Positions 25,349 through 33,731 are shown, counted from the stretch's first letter. The stretch: 64,000 nucleotides of DNA from Rhodococcus sp040643435 (GCF_040643435.1 NZ_JBEYUH010000021.1:1-64000); one strand, 5' to 3'. Numbers and translations: made by a program. The notes: a model not told the origin generated them from the letters alone.

Positions 25349-26245
25349 GTGGCCGAGGCGGCTTTCCGAGACGAACAGGTGCTGATCAGCGCCGAAGAAC
25401 TCTCGGTCGACCCCATGGCGTACACGATCCTGCACGCCACGGTGTCCTTCCCGAAGCCTCGTTTCGACGGCGACTACCGACCCGAGTCCGGCTATGCCAC
25501 CTGGTGCGACGCCCGCATTCCGGGATCTCTGCACGCCGACCTGCTCGACGGCTTCAGCGCGCGGGACACCCGGCTGCACTTCTCCCGGCCCGCGCCGGAC
25601 GACCTCGCCTCGGCCCTGGCCGAACTCGGCGTCGCCCCCGACGCCGATCTGGTGATCTACGACGACGGCAGCATGACCTGGGCGTCCCGATTGTGGTGGA
25701 TGCTGCGCAATGTCGGCATTCCGGCACGTGTGCTCGACGGGGGTCTCGCGCGGTGGACGGCGCTGCGACTGCCCGTCGACAGCGGTGACATCGCCGGATT
25801 TCGTGCCGCCACCCCTCGAACCGGTCTGACGGACCGGGGACTGTGGCGCGACCGCGAGGACGTGCTCGCCGTGGTGTCCGGGGACGCACCGGGCACCCTG
25901 GTCTGCGCACTCGATGCCGAGCAGTTCGCCGGAACCGCCACGACCCGCTACGCGCGGCGCGGCCATATCAGCGGAAGCCGGAATCTGCCCGCCAAGAGCG
26001 TGCTCGCCGACGGCGTCCTGCACAGCACCGACCGAGTGGACGAACTGGCCGAGGCCGCACTCGCCGGATCGGGCCGTCCGCTGATCCTGTACTGCGGCGG
26101 TGGCGTCTCGGCATGCCTGCTCGCCTTGGCACTGGTGCGTGCGGGACACACCGACCTCGCCGTCTACGACGGTTCCCTCGAGGAGTGGACGGCCGACCCG
26201 GCGCTCCCGATGCGCACGCTCGAGGAAAGGAGCGGCGGCGCATGA
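25349..26245 (+). CDS. Two-domain rhodanese-like sulfurtransferase
   Basis: 298 aa with tandem rhodanese domains. The C-terminal one carries the active-site loop CGGGVSA (C249), so it should form a persulfide; the N-terminal domain has Asp at the matching place (YDDGSMT) and is inactive. Length and layout match thiosulfate or 3-mercaptopyruvate sulfurtransferases. GTG start with GAGAGGA upstream. First of three genes with thiM and an SsuD-like monooxygenase, suggesting work on a sulfur compound, possibly a thiazole. Confidence 0.85.
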   Translation: MAEAAFRDEQVLISAEELSVDPMAYTILHATVSFPKPRFDGDYRPESGYATWCDARIPGSLHADLLDGFSARDTRLHFSRPAPDDLASALAELGVAPDADLVIYDDGSMTWASRLWWMLRNVGIPARVLDGGLARWTALRLPVDSGDIAGFRAATPRTGLTDRGLWRDREDVLAVVSGDAPGTLVCALDAEQFAGTATTRYARRGHISGSRNLPAKSVLADGVLHSTDRVDELAEAALAGSGRPLILYCGGGVSACLLALALVRAGHTDLAVYDGSLEEWTADPALPMRTLEERSGGA

Positions 26246-26303
26246 TGCGATGTCCGCGAGCCTGACCCCGCTTCGCCCGGCCCCTCCCCCGACAGGATCC
26301 ACC

Positions 26304-27149
26304 GTGACCACGACTCCCACCGTCGACGATCTCGCCGCCACCCTCGACGTGCTCCGCAGCCGAGTACCCCTCGTGCACTCGCTGACCAACATCGTTTCCG
26401 CCAACTTCCTCACCAACGTGCTCCTCGCCGCCGGCGCGAGCAACGCACACATCGACAATGCCCATGAGGCAGCCGATTTCGCACGCGTAGCCGGCGGGGT
26501 GCTCGTGAACCTCGGCACGCCCTCCGACGAGACCGCGACAGCCTTCACTCTCGCTGCCGAGGCAGCGCACGAGGCCGGCACCCCGTGGGTCCTCGACCCG
26601 GTCGGCGTAGGTGGACTGGCGTGGCGTACCTCGCTGGCCGCCGATCTGCTGAAGTTCCGCCCCACCGCGATCCGTGGCAATGCCTCCGAGATCATCGCGC
26701 TCGCCGGGCTCGGCGGTGACACGCGCGGCGTCGACAGCGCCGACGAGGCCGCCGCCGCTGTTCCCGCCGCAGTTGCCCTGCTCGATCACGCCGAAGCCGT
26801 CTCGGCTTCCGGTCCCGTCGACCATCTCATCGGACGCGACCGCGACGGTACGATCGTCGGCCTGCGTATCGCCGGCGGAAGCGCGATGCTGCCGCGTGTG
26901 ACGTCCACCGGATGCTCTCTCGGCGGACTCGTCGCCGCGTACCTCGCGGTCGCCGAAACCCCGCTCACCGGACTCGCCGCCGCCCACGCGCATGTCGCTG
27001 CGGCCTCCGAGATCGCCGAGGAGAATTCCACCGGGCCGGGCTCCTTCGCCGTCGCCTACCTCGACGCGCTCTACGCCGTGGACGCCGACACCCTGCGCGC
27101 CCGCGCCCGGATCGAACCGCTCGACCTTCCGACAGAGGACACCAAGTAA
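26304..27149 (+). CDS. thiM: Hydroxyethylthiazole kinase
   Basis: 281 aa from the GTG at 26304 (AGGA 7 nt upstream); an ATG at 26250 would give a longer-than-usual protein. Ribokinase-like ThiM features are present: PLVHSLTNIVSANFLTN near the start, VLDPVGVG, TAIRGNASEI and TSTGCSLGG with the catalytic Cys. It phosphorylates 4-methyl-5-(2-hydroxyethyl)thiazole for thiamine salvage. thiE and thiD are absent here. The stop overlaps the next ATG by one base (TAATG). Confidence 0.9.
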   Translation: MTTTPTVDDLAATLDVLRSRVPLVHSLTNIVSANFLTNVLLAAGASNAHIDNAHEAADFARVAGGVLVNLGTPSDETATAFTLAAEAAHEAGTPWVLDPVGVGGLAWRTSLAADLLKFRPTAIRGNASEIIALAGLGGDTRGVDSADEAAAAVPAAVALLDHAEAVSASGPVDHLIGRDRDGTIVGLRIAGGSAMLPRVTSTGCSLGGLVAAYLAVAETPLTGLAAAHAHVAAASEIAEENSTGPGSFAVAYLDALYAVDADTLRARARIEPLDLPTEDTK

Positions 27150-28255
27150 TGCCCATCAAGACCTTCTGGTATCTCACCCAGGCCGACGGCGACTATCCCT
27201 GGAGCCCGGGCGGGTTGTACCCGGTCGACGGACAGCGGCAGATCGAACTCGCGAAGACCATCGACGACGGTGGGTTCGAGGGCGCGCTCGTCGCCACCTG
27301 GCCGAACGACCCGTTCATCTCGGCGACCTGGGCCGCAGCCCACACGACCCGGATGAAGTTCCTCGTCGCGATCTACGCCAACATGACGCCCGCACGGCTG
27401 TTGGCGGAGAAGGCACTGACCTTCGACGCGTTCAGCGGTGGCCGCCTGATGATCAACTCGGTCAACGGCCGGGAGAACATTCTCACCAAGTACGACATGA
27501 ACGTCGAGCACGACCGCCGATACGAACTCGGCGAGCAGTACTGGGACGACTTCCGCCGGATCTACGCCGCGGGCACCGAGTCGAACTTCCCCAACACGCC
27601 GTTACGCATCGACGCGCCCGCCGACCACACGGTGCCACTGTGGGGCACCGGCGACTCCCCGGCCGGTCTGCAGAACGCCGGCAAGATCCTCGACGCCTAC
27701 CTGATCATGCTGCGCGAGACGTCGTTCGTCACGGAGAAGTTCACCGCCGCAAGAGAATCGGCTGCAGAACAGGGACGTGAGTACACCGACTTCGGCGCAC
27801 TGTCCGGCGTGATCGTGCGCCCGGACCGGGGTGAAGCACTCGAGCGGTTCCGGTCGCTGTTCGAGAAGGCCGGGATCGAGCAGATCCAGGACGTCCTCGA
27901 CAAGGCCGTCCGCCGCCGCACCCACGGGAAGCAGGATCTGAAGACTTTCACCGCGCGTGACGCGCAGCGGCAGGGCTGGGTCGACACGATCAACGCGGGC
28001 AAGCTGCCCGAACCGGAGGATCTCTACCTCGGCGACGGATTGTATGCGGGGATCACAGCGTGGTCACCGCTGGACATCTTCGCGACGGGATCGTCGGCCG
28101 TCTACTACGTCGGCAACCCCGACGAGATCACCGGACATGTCCGTAGCCTGCGCGACGCGACCGGACTGACCTCGTTGATCCTCGCGGGATGGCCGCTCAT
28201 CGACGAGGCGAAGAACGTTGCCGAACACTTGATTCCGCGCTTCCGCGAACTCTGA
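27149..28255 (+). CDS. FMNH2-dependent (SsuD-like, LLM class) monooxygenase
   Basis: 368 aa, bacterial luciferase-like TIM barrel. The N-terminus (FWYLTQADGDYPW), the segment KFLVAIYANMTPARLLAEKA and the C-terminal DSF-like GLTSLILAGWP align with alkanesulfonate monooxygenase. Such enzymes cleave C-S or C-N bonds with FMNH2 supplied by a separate reductase, which is not adjacent here. AGAGGA before the ATG; coupled to thiM. Together with the rhodanese it may release sulfur from a thiazole-like or sulfonated compound; substrate not known. Confidence 0.85.
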   Translation: MPIKTFWYLTQADGDYPWSPGGLYPVDGQRQIELAKTIDDGGFEGALVATWPNDPFISATWAAAHTTRMKFLVAIYANMTPARLLAEKALTFDAFSGGRLMINSVNGRENILTKYDMNVEHDRRYELGEQYWDDFRRIYAAGTESNFPNTPLRIDAPADHTVPLWGTGDSPAGLQNAGKILDAYLIMLRETSFVTEKFTAARESAAEQGREYTDFGALSGVIVRPDRGEALERFRSLFEKAGIEQIQDVLDKAVRRRTHGKQDLKTFTARDAQRQGWVDTINAGKLPEPEDLYLGDGLYAGITAWSPLDIFATGSSAVYYVGNPDEITGHVRSLRDATGLTSLILAGWPLIDEAKNVAEHLIPRFREL

Positions 28256-28276
28256 CGACTCCGGCGGTGGGGTCGG

Positions 28277-29065
28277 TCACGGGGTGTCGACGAGACGGAA
28301 CCCCGAGCCGATCCCGCCGCGGGCGTCGATCTCGGTGAGGATCCGGTCGGCCCGCTGGTAGGCAGCGAAGCGGGTATCGGGGATCTGAGTCCACAGAGCT
28401 GGATCGTCCGAGACCGGGGTCTCCGGGAGTCGGTAACCCACCGACAGGCCCATCCACTCGCCCGTCTCGGCGCGCACCAGCGGACCTCCGGAGTCGCCCG
28501 GCCGCATGAGCAGCGGCGAGGACATCAGGTTCTCGTCCATCCGAACGTCGCCCTGTGCGCAGGCCACCGACGTGCTGCGTCCCGCCGCACAGTGCGTCCC
28601 GACCGGTTGCTCCCCTGCACCGAATACCGCAACCGACTCGAGGACCACCCTCTCACCACGATCGTTCGGCGACGAGGTGTTCGAACCCCGTACGCGTGTC
28701 TCGTCGAGAAGAACCACTGCGTAGTCGGCGACCTCGTCGGTGGGAAATCCGAGCGGATCGACCGAACCCGTACTCGCGACATCCGTTTCGGTACCGATCG
28801 CTCCCCGGTGCTGCTCGTCCACCTTCCAGATCGGAGATGTCCCGGTCCGGTAGCAATGGCCGGCCGTGATCGCGACGAGCCGGCCCGCATCGTCGTGCCC
28901 GATCGCCGCGACGGAACACCACCCGGGCGTCGGCTCCGCCGAGAACGTGATCCCGTCGCCGGGACGCAGAACCACCCGGTCGTCTCCTCCGCCCGCCGAG
29001 GCCACTCCTGCGGCGCAGGAGACGAATGCGACGGAAGCGCAGCACACTGCGAGTACGCGGCGCAT
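28277..29065 (-). CDS. Secreted trypsin-like serine protease
   Basis: 262 aa with a signal peptide (cleavage likely after ASA, about residue 24). The catalytic triad is H70 in TAGHC, D114 in DYAVVLL and S192 in GDSGGPL. Cysteine pairs C50/C71 and C159/C169 could form disulfides. No membrane anchor or PDZ domain, so it should be released or lie in the cell envelope. ATG start; it lies 2 nt behind the HhH-GPD gene. Confidence 0.88.
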   Translation of the reverse strand: MRRVLAVCCASVAFVSCAAGVASAGGGDDRVVLRPGDGITFSAEPTPGWCSVAAIGHDDAGRLVAITAGHCYRTGTSPIWKVDEQHRGAIGTETDVASTGSVDPLGFPTDEVADYAVVLLDETRVRGSNTSSPNDRGERVVLESVAVFGAGEQPVGTHCAAGRSTSVACAQGDVRMDENLMSSPLLMRPGDSGGPLVRAETGEWMGLSVGYRLPETPVSDDPALWTQIPDTRFAAYQRADRILTEIDARGGIGSGFRLVDTP

Positions 29066-29067
29066 GT

Positions 29068-29649
29068 CTACTTCTTCGCGGCTCTGGCCGCGGCCTTCAT
29101 CGACTTCTTGAACTCGCGTACTTCGTGCAGCGACTGATCGTCGACGACGTCGGCGATGGACCGGCGCGCACCGTCGTCACCGTAGGCCCCGGCAGCCTCT
29201 CGCCACCCGGCAGGCTGCACACCGATCTGCTTGCCGAGCAGTGCCAGGAAGATTCGCGCCTTCTGATCACCGTAACCGGGCAGCTTCTTCAGTCTGCGCA
29301 GCACTTCCTTGCCGTCCGGATCTCCGGATGTCCACACGGCTGCCGCGTCGCCGTCGTAGTCCTCGACGATCGCCGAACACAGTGCCTGGATCCGCTGCCC
29401 CATCGACTTGGGGAACCGGTGGACGGCCGGCTGCTGCGCACACACCGCGACGAACTCGTCGGGGTCCGCTGTCGCGATCCGGTGCACATCGAGACCACCG
29501 AGCCGGTCGGCCAGCTTCTTCGGTCCCGCGAACGCCACCTCCATCGGCACCTGCTGATCGAGCAACATGCCGATGAGAAGCGCCAGCGGGTCGTCGGCCA
29601 GCAGGGCGTCGGCGGCGGGATCCCCGACCAGGTTCAACGTCGATGACAT
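29068..29649 (-). CDS. HhH-GPD family protein, possible DNA glycosylase relative
   Basis: 193 aa from ATG 29649, where MSSTLNLVGDPAADALL matches the usual family N-terminus; another ATG lies 12 nt upstream. A helix-hairpin-helix segment LKKLPGYGDQKA is present, but after it the sequence reads GVQPAGW rather than the P-V-D-T-H type catalytic Asp motif, and there is no C-terminal Fe-S cysteine cluster. DNA binding is likely, glycosylase activity doubtful. Probably co-transcribed with the protease gene. Confidence 0.75.
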   Translation of the reverse strand: MSSTLNLVGDPAADALLADDPLALLIGMLLDQQVPMEVAFAGPKKLADRLGGLDVHRIATADPDEFVAVCAQQPAVHRFPKSMGQRIQALCSAIVEDYDGDAAAVWTSGDPDGKEVLRRLKKLPGYGDQKARIFLALLGKQIGVQPAGWREAAGAYGDDGARRSIADVVDDQSLHEVREFKKSMKAAARAAKK

Positions 29650-29763
29650 GAAAACGATCATGCCCTGCGCGGCAGGGCCGACGCCACAGCACGACCGTCA
29701 GGGCGACTCCGAGCGGCGAGCGCACGAATCGTGAGGGGAACCCCTGAACTGGGCGATCGAGCT

Positions 29764-29806
29764 TTGTCCACCGCCCATCCACGTGTTGTGCACAGCTTTA
29801 TCCACA
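29764..29806 (+). promoter_or_regulatory. Cluster of three DnaA-box-like sequences
   Basis: TTGTCCACC (29764-29772), TTGTGCACA (29786-29794) and the consensus TTATCCACA (29798-29806), all in the same orientation within 43 bp, in the spacer after the aspartate aminotransferase gene. The rest of 29650-29851 holds only a small AGGGG/CCCCT dyad (29734-29745). Confidence 0.5.
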
Positions 29807-29851
29807 AGCTGGGAACAAACTCACACCGAGCGCGGGTGGTGCCGCCGAACA

Positions 29852-31144
29852 CTAACGCTCGGCGAGTGCCTTCTCCGCTGCGGCGAGCAGCACGCAGGTC
29901 GCGACGCCATCCATCGCCTTCTCGAGTTCGCCGAGCGAGGGGAAGCTCGGCGCGAGGCGGATGTTCTTGTCCTCGGGGTCCTTCTTGTACGGGAAAGCCG
30001 AGCCGGCGCCCGTCAGCGCGATGCCGGCGTCCTTCGCGAGCGCGATGACGCGAGCCGCCGTGCCCTCGACGACGTCGAGACTGATGAAGTAGCCGCCCTC
30101 GGGGTCGGTCCACGATGCGACCTTCGAGTCGCCGAGACGGTCCTCGAGGATCCGGCGGACCAGGGCGAACTTCGGTGCGAGGATCTCGCGGTGCTTCGCC
30201 ATGTGCGCCCGCACCCCGTCGGCGTCGCCGAAGAAGCGCAGGTGCCGCAGCTGATTGACCTTGTCCGGGCCGATCGTCTTGATGCTCAGGTGCTTCTGGT
30301 ACCAGGCGAGATTCTCGGCGGAACTGCCGAAGAAGCTCACACCCGAACCGGCGAAGGTGATCTTCGAGGTGGAAGCGAGGACGAACACCCGGTTGGGATG
30401 ACCTGCCTGCTCGGCCAGACCCAGGATGTCGATCGCAGGAGCGAGGCCTTCGGTCAGCGGGTGGACCGCATAGGCGTTGTCCCAGATGATGCGGAAGTCC
30501 GGAGCGGCTGTCGGCATCGACACCAGCTCGCGGGCGACCTCCTCGGAGTAGACCGAACCGGTCGGATTCGAGTAGGTGGGAACCGTCCACATGCCCTTGA
30601 TCTGCGGGTCGTTCGCGACGAGGTCGGCGATCAGCCGTACGTCGGGACCGTCCTCACGCAGCGGGACGGGGATCATCTCGATTCCGAGCGACTCGGTGAT
30701 CGCGAAGTGCCGGTCGTAACCGGGTGCGGGGCACAGGAACTTGACGACCTGTTCCTGGGACCAGGGGCGCGGCGAGTCGACGGTGCCGTGCAGGAGCGAC
30801 CACACGACGAGATCGTGCATGATCTCGAGGCTCGCGTTGTTGCCGGCGAGGAGATTCGCGGCGGGAATGTTCAACAGCTCGGCGAAGATCGCGCGGAGCT
30901 CGGGCAGTCCGGTCAGACCACCGTAGTTGCGCGTGTCGGTGCCGTTACCGTCGCGGAAATCGTCGCGTCCCGGCAGCGACAGCAACTCCGCGGAGAGGTC
31001 GAGCTGTTCGGGCGAGGGCTTGCCGCGGGTCAGGTCCAGCGTCAGCTTCTCCGACTTCAGACGCTCGTAGTCGGCGGAGCGGCGCTCGTGCTCTGCAACG
31101 AGTTCCTCATGGCTCATCAACCCGTATTGGGTCTGCGTAGGCAT
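29852..31144 (-). CDS. Aspartate aminotransferase (PLP-dependent, Rv3722c type)
   Basis: 430 aa, fold type I. The PLP lysine is K261 in STSKITFAGSG, with the cofactor-contacting WDNAYAVH (D222, Y225) and N193-P in SNPTG. It resembles the mycobacterial aspartate aminotransferase next to dnaX. The ATG at 31144, with GAAAGG upstream, sets the start; the open frame continues upstream through the ffs gene but that part is not coding. Transfers amino groups between aspartate and glutamate. Likely essential for nitrogen distribution, by analogy only. Confidence 0.92.
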   Translation of the reverse strand: MPTQTQYGLMSHEELVAEHERRSADYERLKSEKLTLDLTRGKPSPEQLDLSAELLSLPGRDDFRDGNGTDTRNYGGLTGLPELRAIFAELLNIPAANLLAGNNASLEIMHDLVVWSLLHGTVDSPRPWSQEQVVKFLCPAPGYDRHFAITESLGIEMIPVPLREDGPDVRLIADLVANDPQIKGMWTVPTYSNPTGSVYSEEVARELVSMPTAAPDFRIIWDNAYAVHPLTEGLAPAIDILGLAEQAGHPNRVFVLASTSKITFAGSGVSFFGSSAENLAWYQKHLSIKTIGPDKVNQLRHLRFFGDADGVRAHMAKHREILAPKFALVRRILEDRLGDSKVASWTDPEGGYFISLDVVEGTAARVIALAKDAGIALTGAGSAFPYKKDPEDKNIRLAPSFPSLGELEKAMDGVATCVLLAAAEKALAER

Positions 31145-31197
31145 GCGGAGGGACCTTTCACCGTGCACGGCGACACGGGCATCGGCGGAATATAAGA

Positions 31198-31283
31198 GGA
31201 CCCCGCGCACCCGGCAGAGCCCGTTGACCCTTGCTGCCTTCCGGCCCTGGGGGAGTTCACAGGATGCGCGCCGCGCGGGATCC
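31198..31283 (-). ncRNA. ffs: 4.5S RNA, bacterial signal recognition particle RNA
   Basis: The minus strand carries the conserved apical segment GGCCGGAAGGCAGCAAGGG, with flanking strands that pair. The outer helix GGATCCCGCGC (31283-31273) pairs with GCGCGGGGTCC (31208-31198). Short SRP RNA without an Alu domain. The location upstream of the aminotransferase and beside tRNA-Ser matches mycobacteria. Ends are set from the helix and may be off by a few bases. Confidence 0.92.
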
Positions 31284-31403
31284 ATCGGCAAGTGTAGAGG
31301 ACCACACCCCGCAGCGGCGAACCCACCCCCGAGTAGCGCGCGGAATCCCGGGGCGACCTGCCCGTTTGGTAACTTCGGGCAGCCATTCGGTATGCTTCCC
31401 CAC

Positions 31404-31491
31404 GGAGGATTCGCCTAGTGGCCTATGGCGCTCGCCTGGAACGCGGGTTGGGTTAACGCCCTCAGGGGTTCAAATCCCCTATCCTCCGCCA
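31404..31491 (+). tRNA. tRNA-Ser(GGA)
   Basis: 88 nt including an encoded CCA. Acceptor arm GGAGGAT (31404-31410) pairs with ATCCTCC (31481-31487), discriminator G. Anticodon GGA at 31438-31440 in the loop CTGGAAC, long class II variable arm, and a T-arm AGGGG-TTCAAAT-CCCCT. Reads UCC and UCU codons. Confidence 0.97.
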
Positions 31492-31495
31492 CGGA

Positions 31496-31540
31496 ACCCG
31501 TGGGACGCAGCAACGTCCCACGGGTTTCCTGCTTTTTCGG
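31496..31540 (+). terminator. Terminator of tRNA-Ser
   Basis: A 12-bp perfect inverted repeat (31496-31507 with 31514-31525, loop CAGCAA) is followed by TTTCCTGCTTTTT. It begins 4 nt after the tRNA CCA end. Confidence 0.85.
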
Positions 31541-31594
31541 CCCTCGAGGCCCCGACCGTGCGCGCGCCCGGCCGATCTCGGGCACGATTTCCTC

Positions 31595-31849
31595 GTGACC
31601 GCGGACGACGATTTCACGCTCGCCGGCAAGGCCGATCACGAACAGGCTTCGGTCTGGGTGGACATGCTCGACCGGGAGATCGACGACGTCTCTGCGGCCA
31701 TCGACAAGGTCGGGCAGAAGGCTCGGGCCGAGCATCGGGTGGGAGCCGTGGACCGGGCGCGGCGGTTCGATGCGGAAGGCGAACGACTGGCCGCCCAACT
31801 CCGCGATCTCCATCGGATGCGCCGCAATCTCACCGACCGTTTCGGTTGA
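31595..31849 (+). CDS. Small charged helical protein, function unknown
   Basis: 84 aa, rich in Asp, Glu, Arg and Ala, predicted almost entirely helical with coiled-coil character (AAQLRDLHRMRRNL). The GTG at 31595 lies 6 nt behind CACGAT, close to a leaderless layout, with no ribosome site. Codon use is typical for the region. No family recognised. It ends 21 nt from the convergent nuclease gene. Confidence 0.6.
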   Translation: MTADDDFTLAGKADHEQASVWVDMLDREIDDVSAAIDKVGQKARAEHRVGAVDRARRFDAEGERLAAQLRDLHRMRRNLTDRFG

Positions 31850-31870
31850 CCGAACGATCACGGCGAAGCA

Positions 31871-32914
31871 CTACTCGCAGGCGACGCCGTCCCCGTCGCC
31901 GTCCATCTTCGGGCGATAACCGGGCTGTCCGGCATACAGCGGCGCCGCCCCGGCGGCCCGGGCCGCCGCACAGTTCTCGAAGTACACCTCGGCCGGGGCG
32001 GATGGTGCCGGTGCCAGGGGTTCCGGCTGCGCCGGAGCAGGTGCCGGAGCGGGCTCGGGGGCAGGAGCCGGCGTATTCGTGGTGGTCGCGGCAGCAGGAA
32101 TCCCGCCGCCGCATTCGGTGAGGACCCGGGCCATCGCGTCGTGCTCGGCCTGCGTCACCCACAGCCCGTAGATCGCCTTGACCTCGATCTGCCGGGCGAC
32201 ATAGGTGCAGCGATAGGCGCGATTCGGCGGCAGCCAGGTAGCAGCGTCTCCGTCACCCTTCTGCTGATTCGCCGGACCGTCCACCGCTTGGAGGTTGCGC
32301 GGGTCGTTGGCGAAATCGGCGCGGGTTCCGGCGTCGAGTTGCTGAGCGCCCTTCTGCCACGCGTCCGACAGTGCCACCACATGGTCGATCTGGACTGCCG
32401 ACGAAGTGTCCTGGCCGCGCGTGAAGGCAATCGTCGTCCCGGTGTACCGGTCGTCGAGGGTGCCCGAAGCCACGACGCAGTCGCGAGTACCCGGCTTGTA
32501 GACGATGTCGACGAGGTCGCGCCGCAGGATGTCGTTGCGGGTGTCGCAGCCGTTGCCCCCGAACTCCACGGACACGTCGTCGCTCCAGGCCTGGCCGAAC
32601 AGATCGCGGTCGTATCCGGTCTTCGGTGCCCGTCCCTTGATCGGCAGCGTCGCGAGCCGGGCCAGAGCCTCCGACGAAGCCGCCGATGCGGTCTGTCCCG
32701 CAGGGTTCGGCGCGCCTGCGGAGGCGGGCGACGTCGTGGTGGGCGAGGCGGTCGTCGGGGAGGACTCCGGCCGGGGCGCCGGGGATCGTTCGGCGCTCAC
32801 CGCCGGTGCGGGCGGCGTGTCCTCGACGGCCGCATCACATCCGGCGAGGGTCAGGCCCGCGACCGTCGCGACGACAAGCGTGGACAGCCGGGAGGACAAG
32901 CGGGGCAAGGACAT
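31871..32914 (-). CDS. Lipoprotein with HNH-type (GmrSD/DUF1524-like) nuclease and excalibur domain
   Basis: 347 aa. Signal peptide with lipobox LAGC (C26), then a Pro/Thr/Ser-rich linker (35-75). The nuclease domain has QIDHVVALSDAW (D177-H178), N207 in DPRNLQ and N216-Q-Q-K-G-D, the His-Asn-His-like site of secreted actinobacterial nucleases. After a Pro/Ala linker comes an excalibur domain (about 308-347) ending DGDGDGVACE, a calcium-binding motif. Probably acts outside the membrane on environmental or incoming DNA. Confidence 0.85.
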   Translation of the reverse strand: MSLPRLSSRLSTLVVATVAGLTLAGCDAAVEDTPPAPAVSAERSPAPRPESSPTTASPTTTSPASAGAPNPAGQTASAASSEALARLATLPIKGRAPKTGYDRDLFGQAWSDDVSVEFGGNGCDTRNDILRRDLVDIVYKPGTRDCVVASGTLDDRYTGTTIAFTRGQDTSSAVQIDHVVALSDAWQKGAQQLDAGTRADFANDPRNLQAVDGPANQQKGDGDAATWLPPNRAYRCTYVARQIEVKAIYGLWVTQAEHDAMARVLTECGGGIPAAATTTNTPAPAPEPAPAPAPAQPEPLAPAPSAPAEVYFENCAAARAAGAAPLYAGQPGYRPKMDGDGDGVACE

Positions 32915-33043
32915 CGAGAGAACTCCTGAGAACGTCGGGTGCCGGTCGGCTCCGCTTGTTCATCGCGACTCCGGCATCCTGTCGTTACAGGAGGTAACCA
33001 CCCTGCGCTGTCGCAGTCGGCCCACGGTGACGGGGACGATTCC

Positions 33044-33049
33044 TACTAT
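33044..33049 (+). promoter_or_regulatory. -10 box of a leaderless promoter (DUF1275 gene)
   Basis: TACTAT followed by six bases (CGTCCT) and the GTG at 33056. No ribosome site is present. Confidence 0.45.
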
Positions 33050-33055
33050 CGTCCT

Positions 33056-33715
33056 GTGGTCGGTTACGGCAGGCAGTTGCAAGGTCTCGCGATCGCCCTG
33101 TCCTCTCTCGCAGGGTTCGTCGACGCGCTGGGCTTCATCACGCTCGGCGGGGTCTTCGTCTCGTTCATGAGCGGAAACTCCACTCGCCTTTCGGTCGGAG
33201 CCGCCGACGGTGCGTGGGAAACGGTGGCCTTGATCGGCGGCGTGACAGCCCTGTTCGTACTCGGGGTGATGCTCGGCAGCGTGGTGACGGAACTGACCGG
33301 CCGCGACCGGCGCACCCGCAAGACCGCGGTCCTTGCGACGGTGACGGCACTGCTGACGATCGGCGCCGCTGCCACCCTCGCGGGTTGGACACCGATCGCA
33401 GTGGCCGCGATGACTGCGGCGATGGGAACCGAGAACGCGGTGTTCCAGCGGCAGGGCGAAACGACCGTCGCGCTCACCTACATGACAGGAGCTCTGGTCA
33501 AGATCGGGCAGCGACTCGTGGCGGCATTCTTCGGAGGCCCGCGGTGGAGTTGGCTGCCGTTTCTGGGCTTGTGGAGCGGGCTGGTGACCGGCGCCGTTCT
33601 CGGCGCGCTCGCCCACCACGTGTTCGGCCTGCATGCGCTGTGGATCGCTGCGGTGTTCGCCGCTGCGATGACCGTGGCCGTGCGGTTCCTCTCCGAACAC
33701 GAACTTTCCGACTGA
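33056..33715 (+). CDS. DUF1275 (YoaK-like) membrane protein
   Basis: 219 aa, about six membrane segments. The family hallmark GFVDALGFITLGGVFVSFMSGN is near the start, followed by TYMTGALVKIGQ. Transport is suspected for the family but no substrate is established. GTG 33056 is preferred over upstream in-frame starts because of the TACTAT box and because homologues begin just before the first helix. A TetR gene follows 57 nt later with its own promoter. Confidence 0.82.
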   Translation: MVGYGRQLQGLAIALSSLAGFVDALGFITLGGVFVSFMSGNSTRLSVGAADGAWETVALIGGVTALFVLGVMLGSVVTELTGRDRRTRKTAVLATVTALLTIGAAATLAGWTPIAVAAMTAAMGTENAVFQRQGETTVALTYMTGALVKIGQRLVAAFFGGPRWSWLPFLGLWSGLVTGAVLGALAHHVFGLHALWIAAVFAAAMTVAVRFLSEHELSD

Positions 33716-33731
33716 GTGTGATTCACAACTC

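Noticed and set aside
29764..29806. Replication origin
   Set aside because: Only three boxes, no AT-rich unwinding region, and no dnaA, dnaN or recF nearby.
31145..31291. N-terminal extension of the aspartate aminotransferase
   Set aside because: The frame stays open only because it passes through the ffs RNA gene; the ATG at 31144 has the ribosome site and matches homologues.
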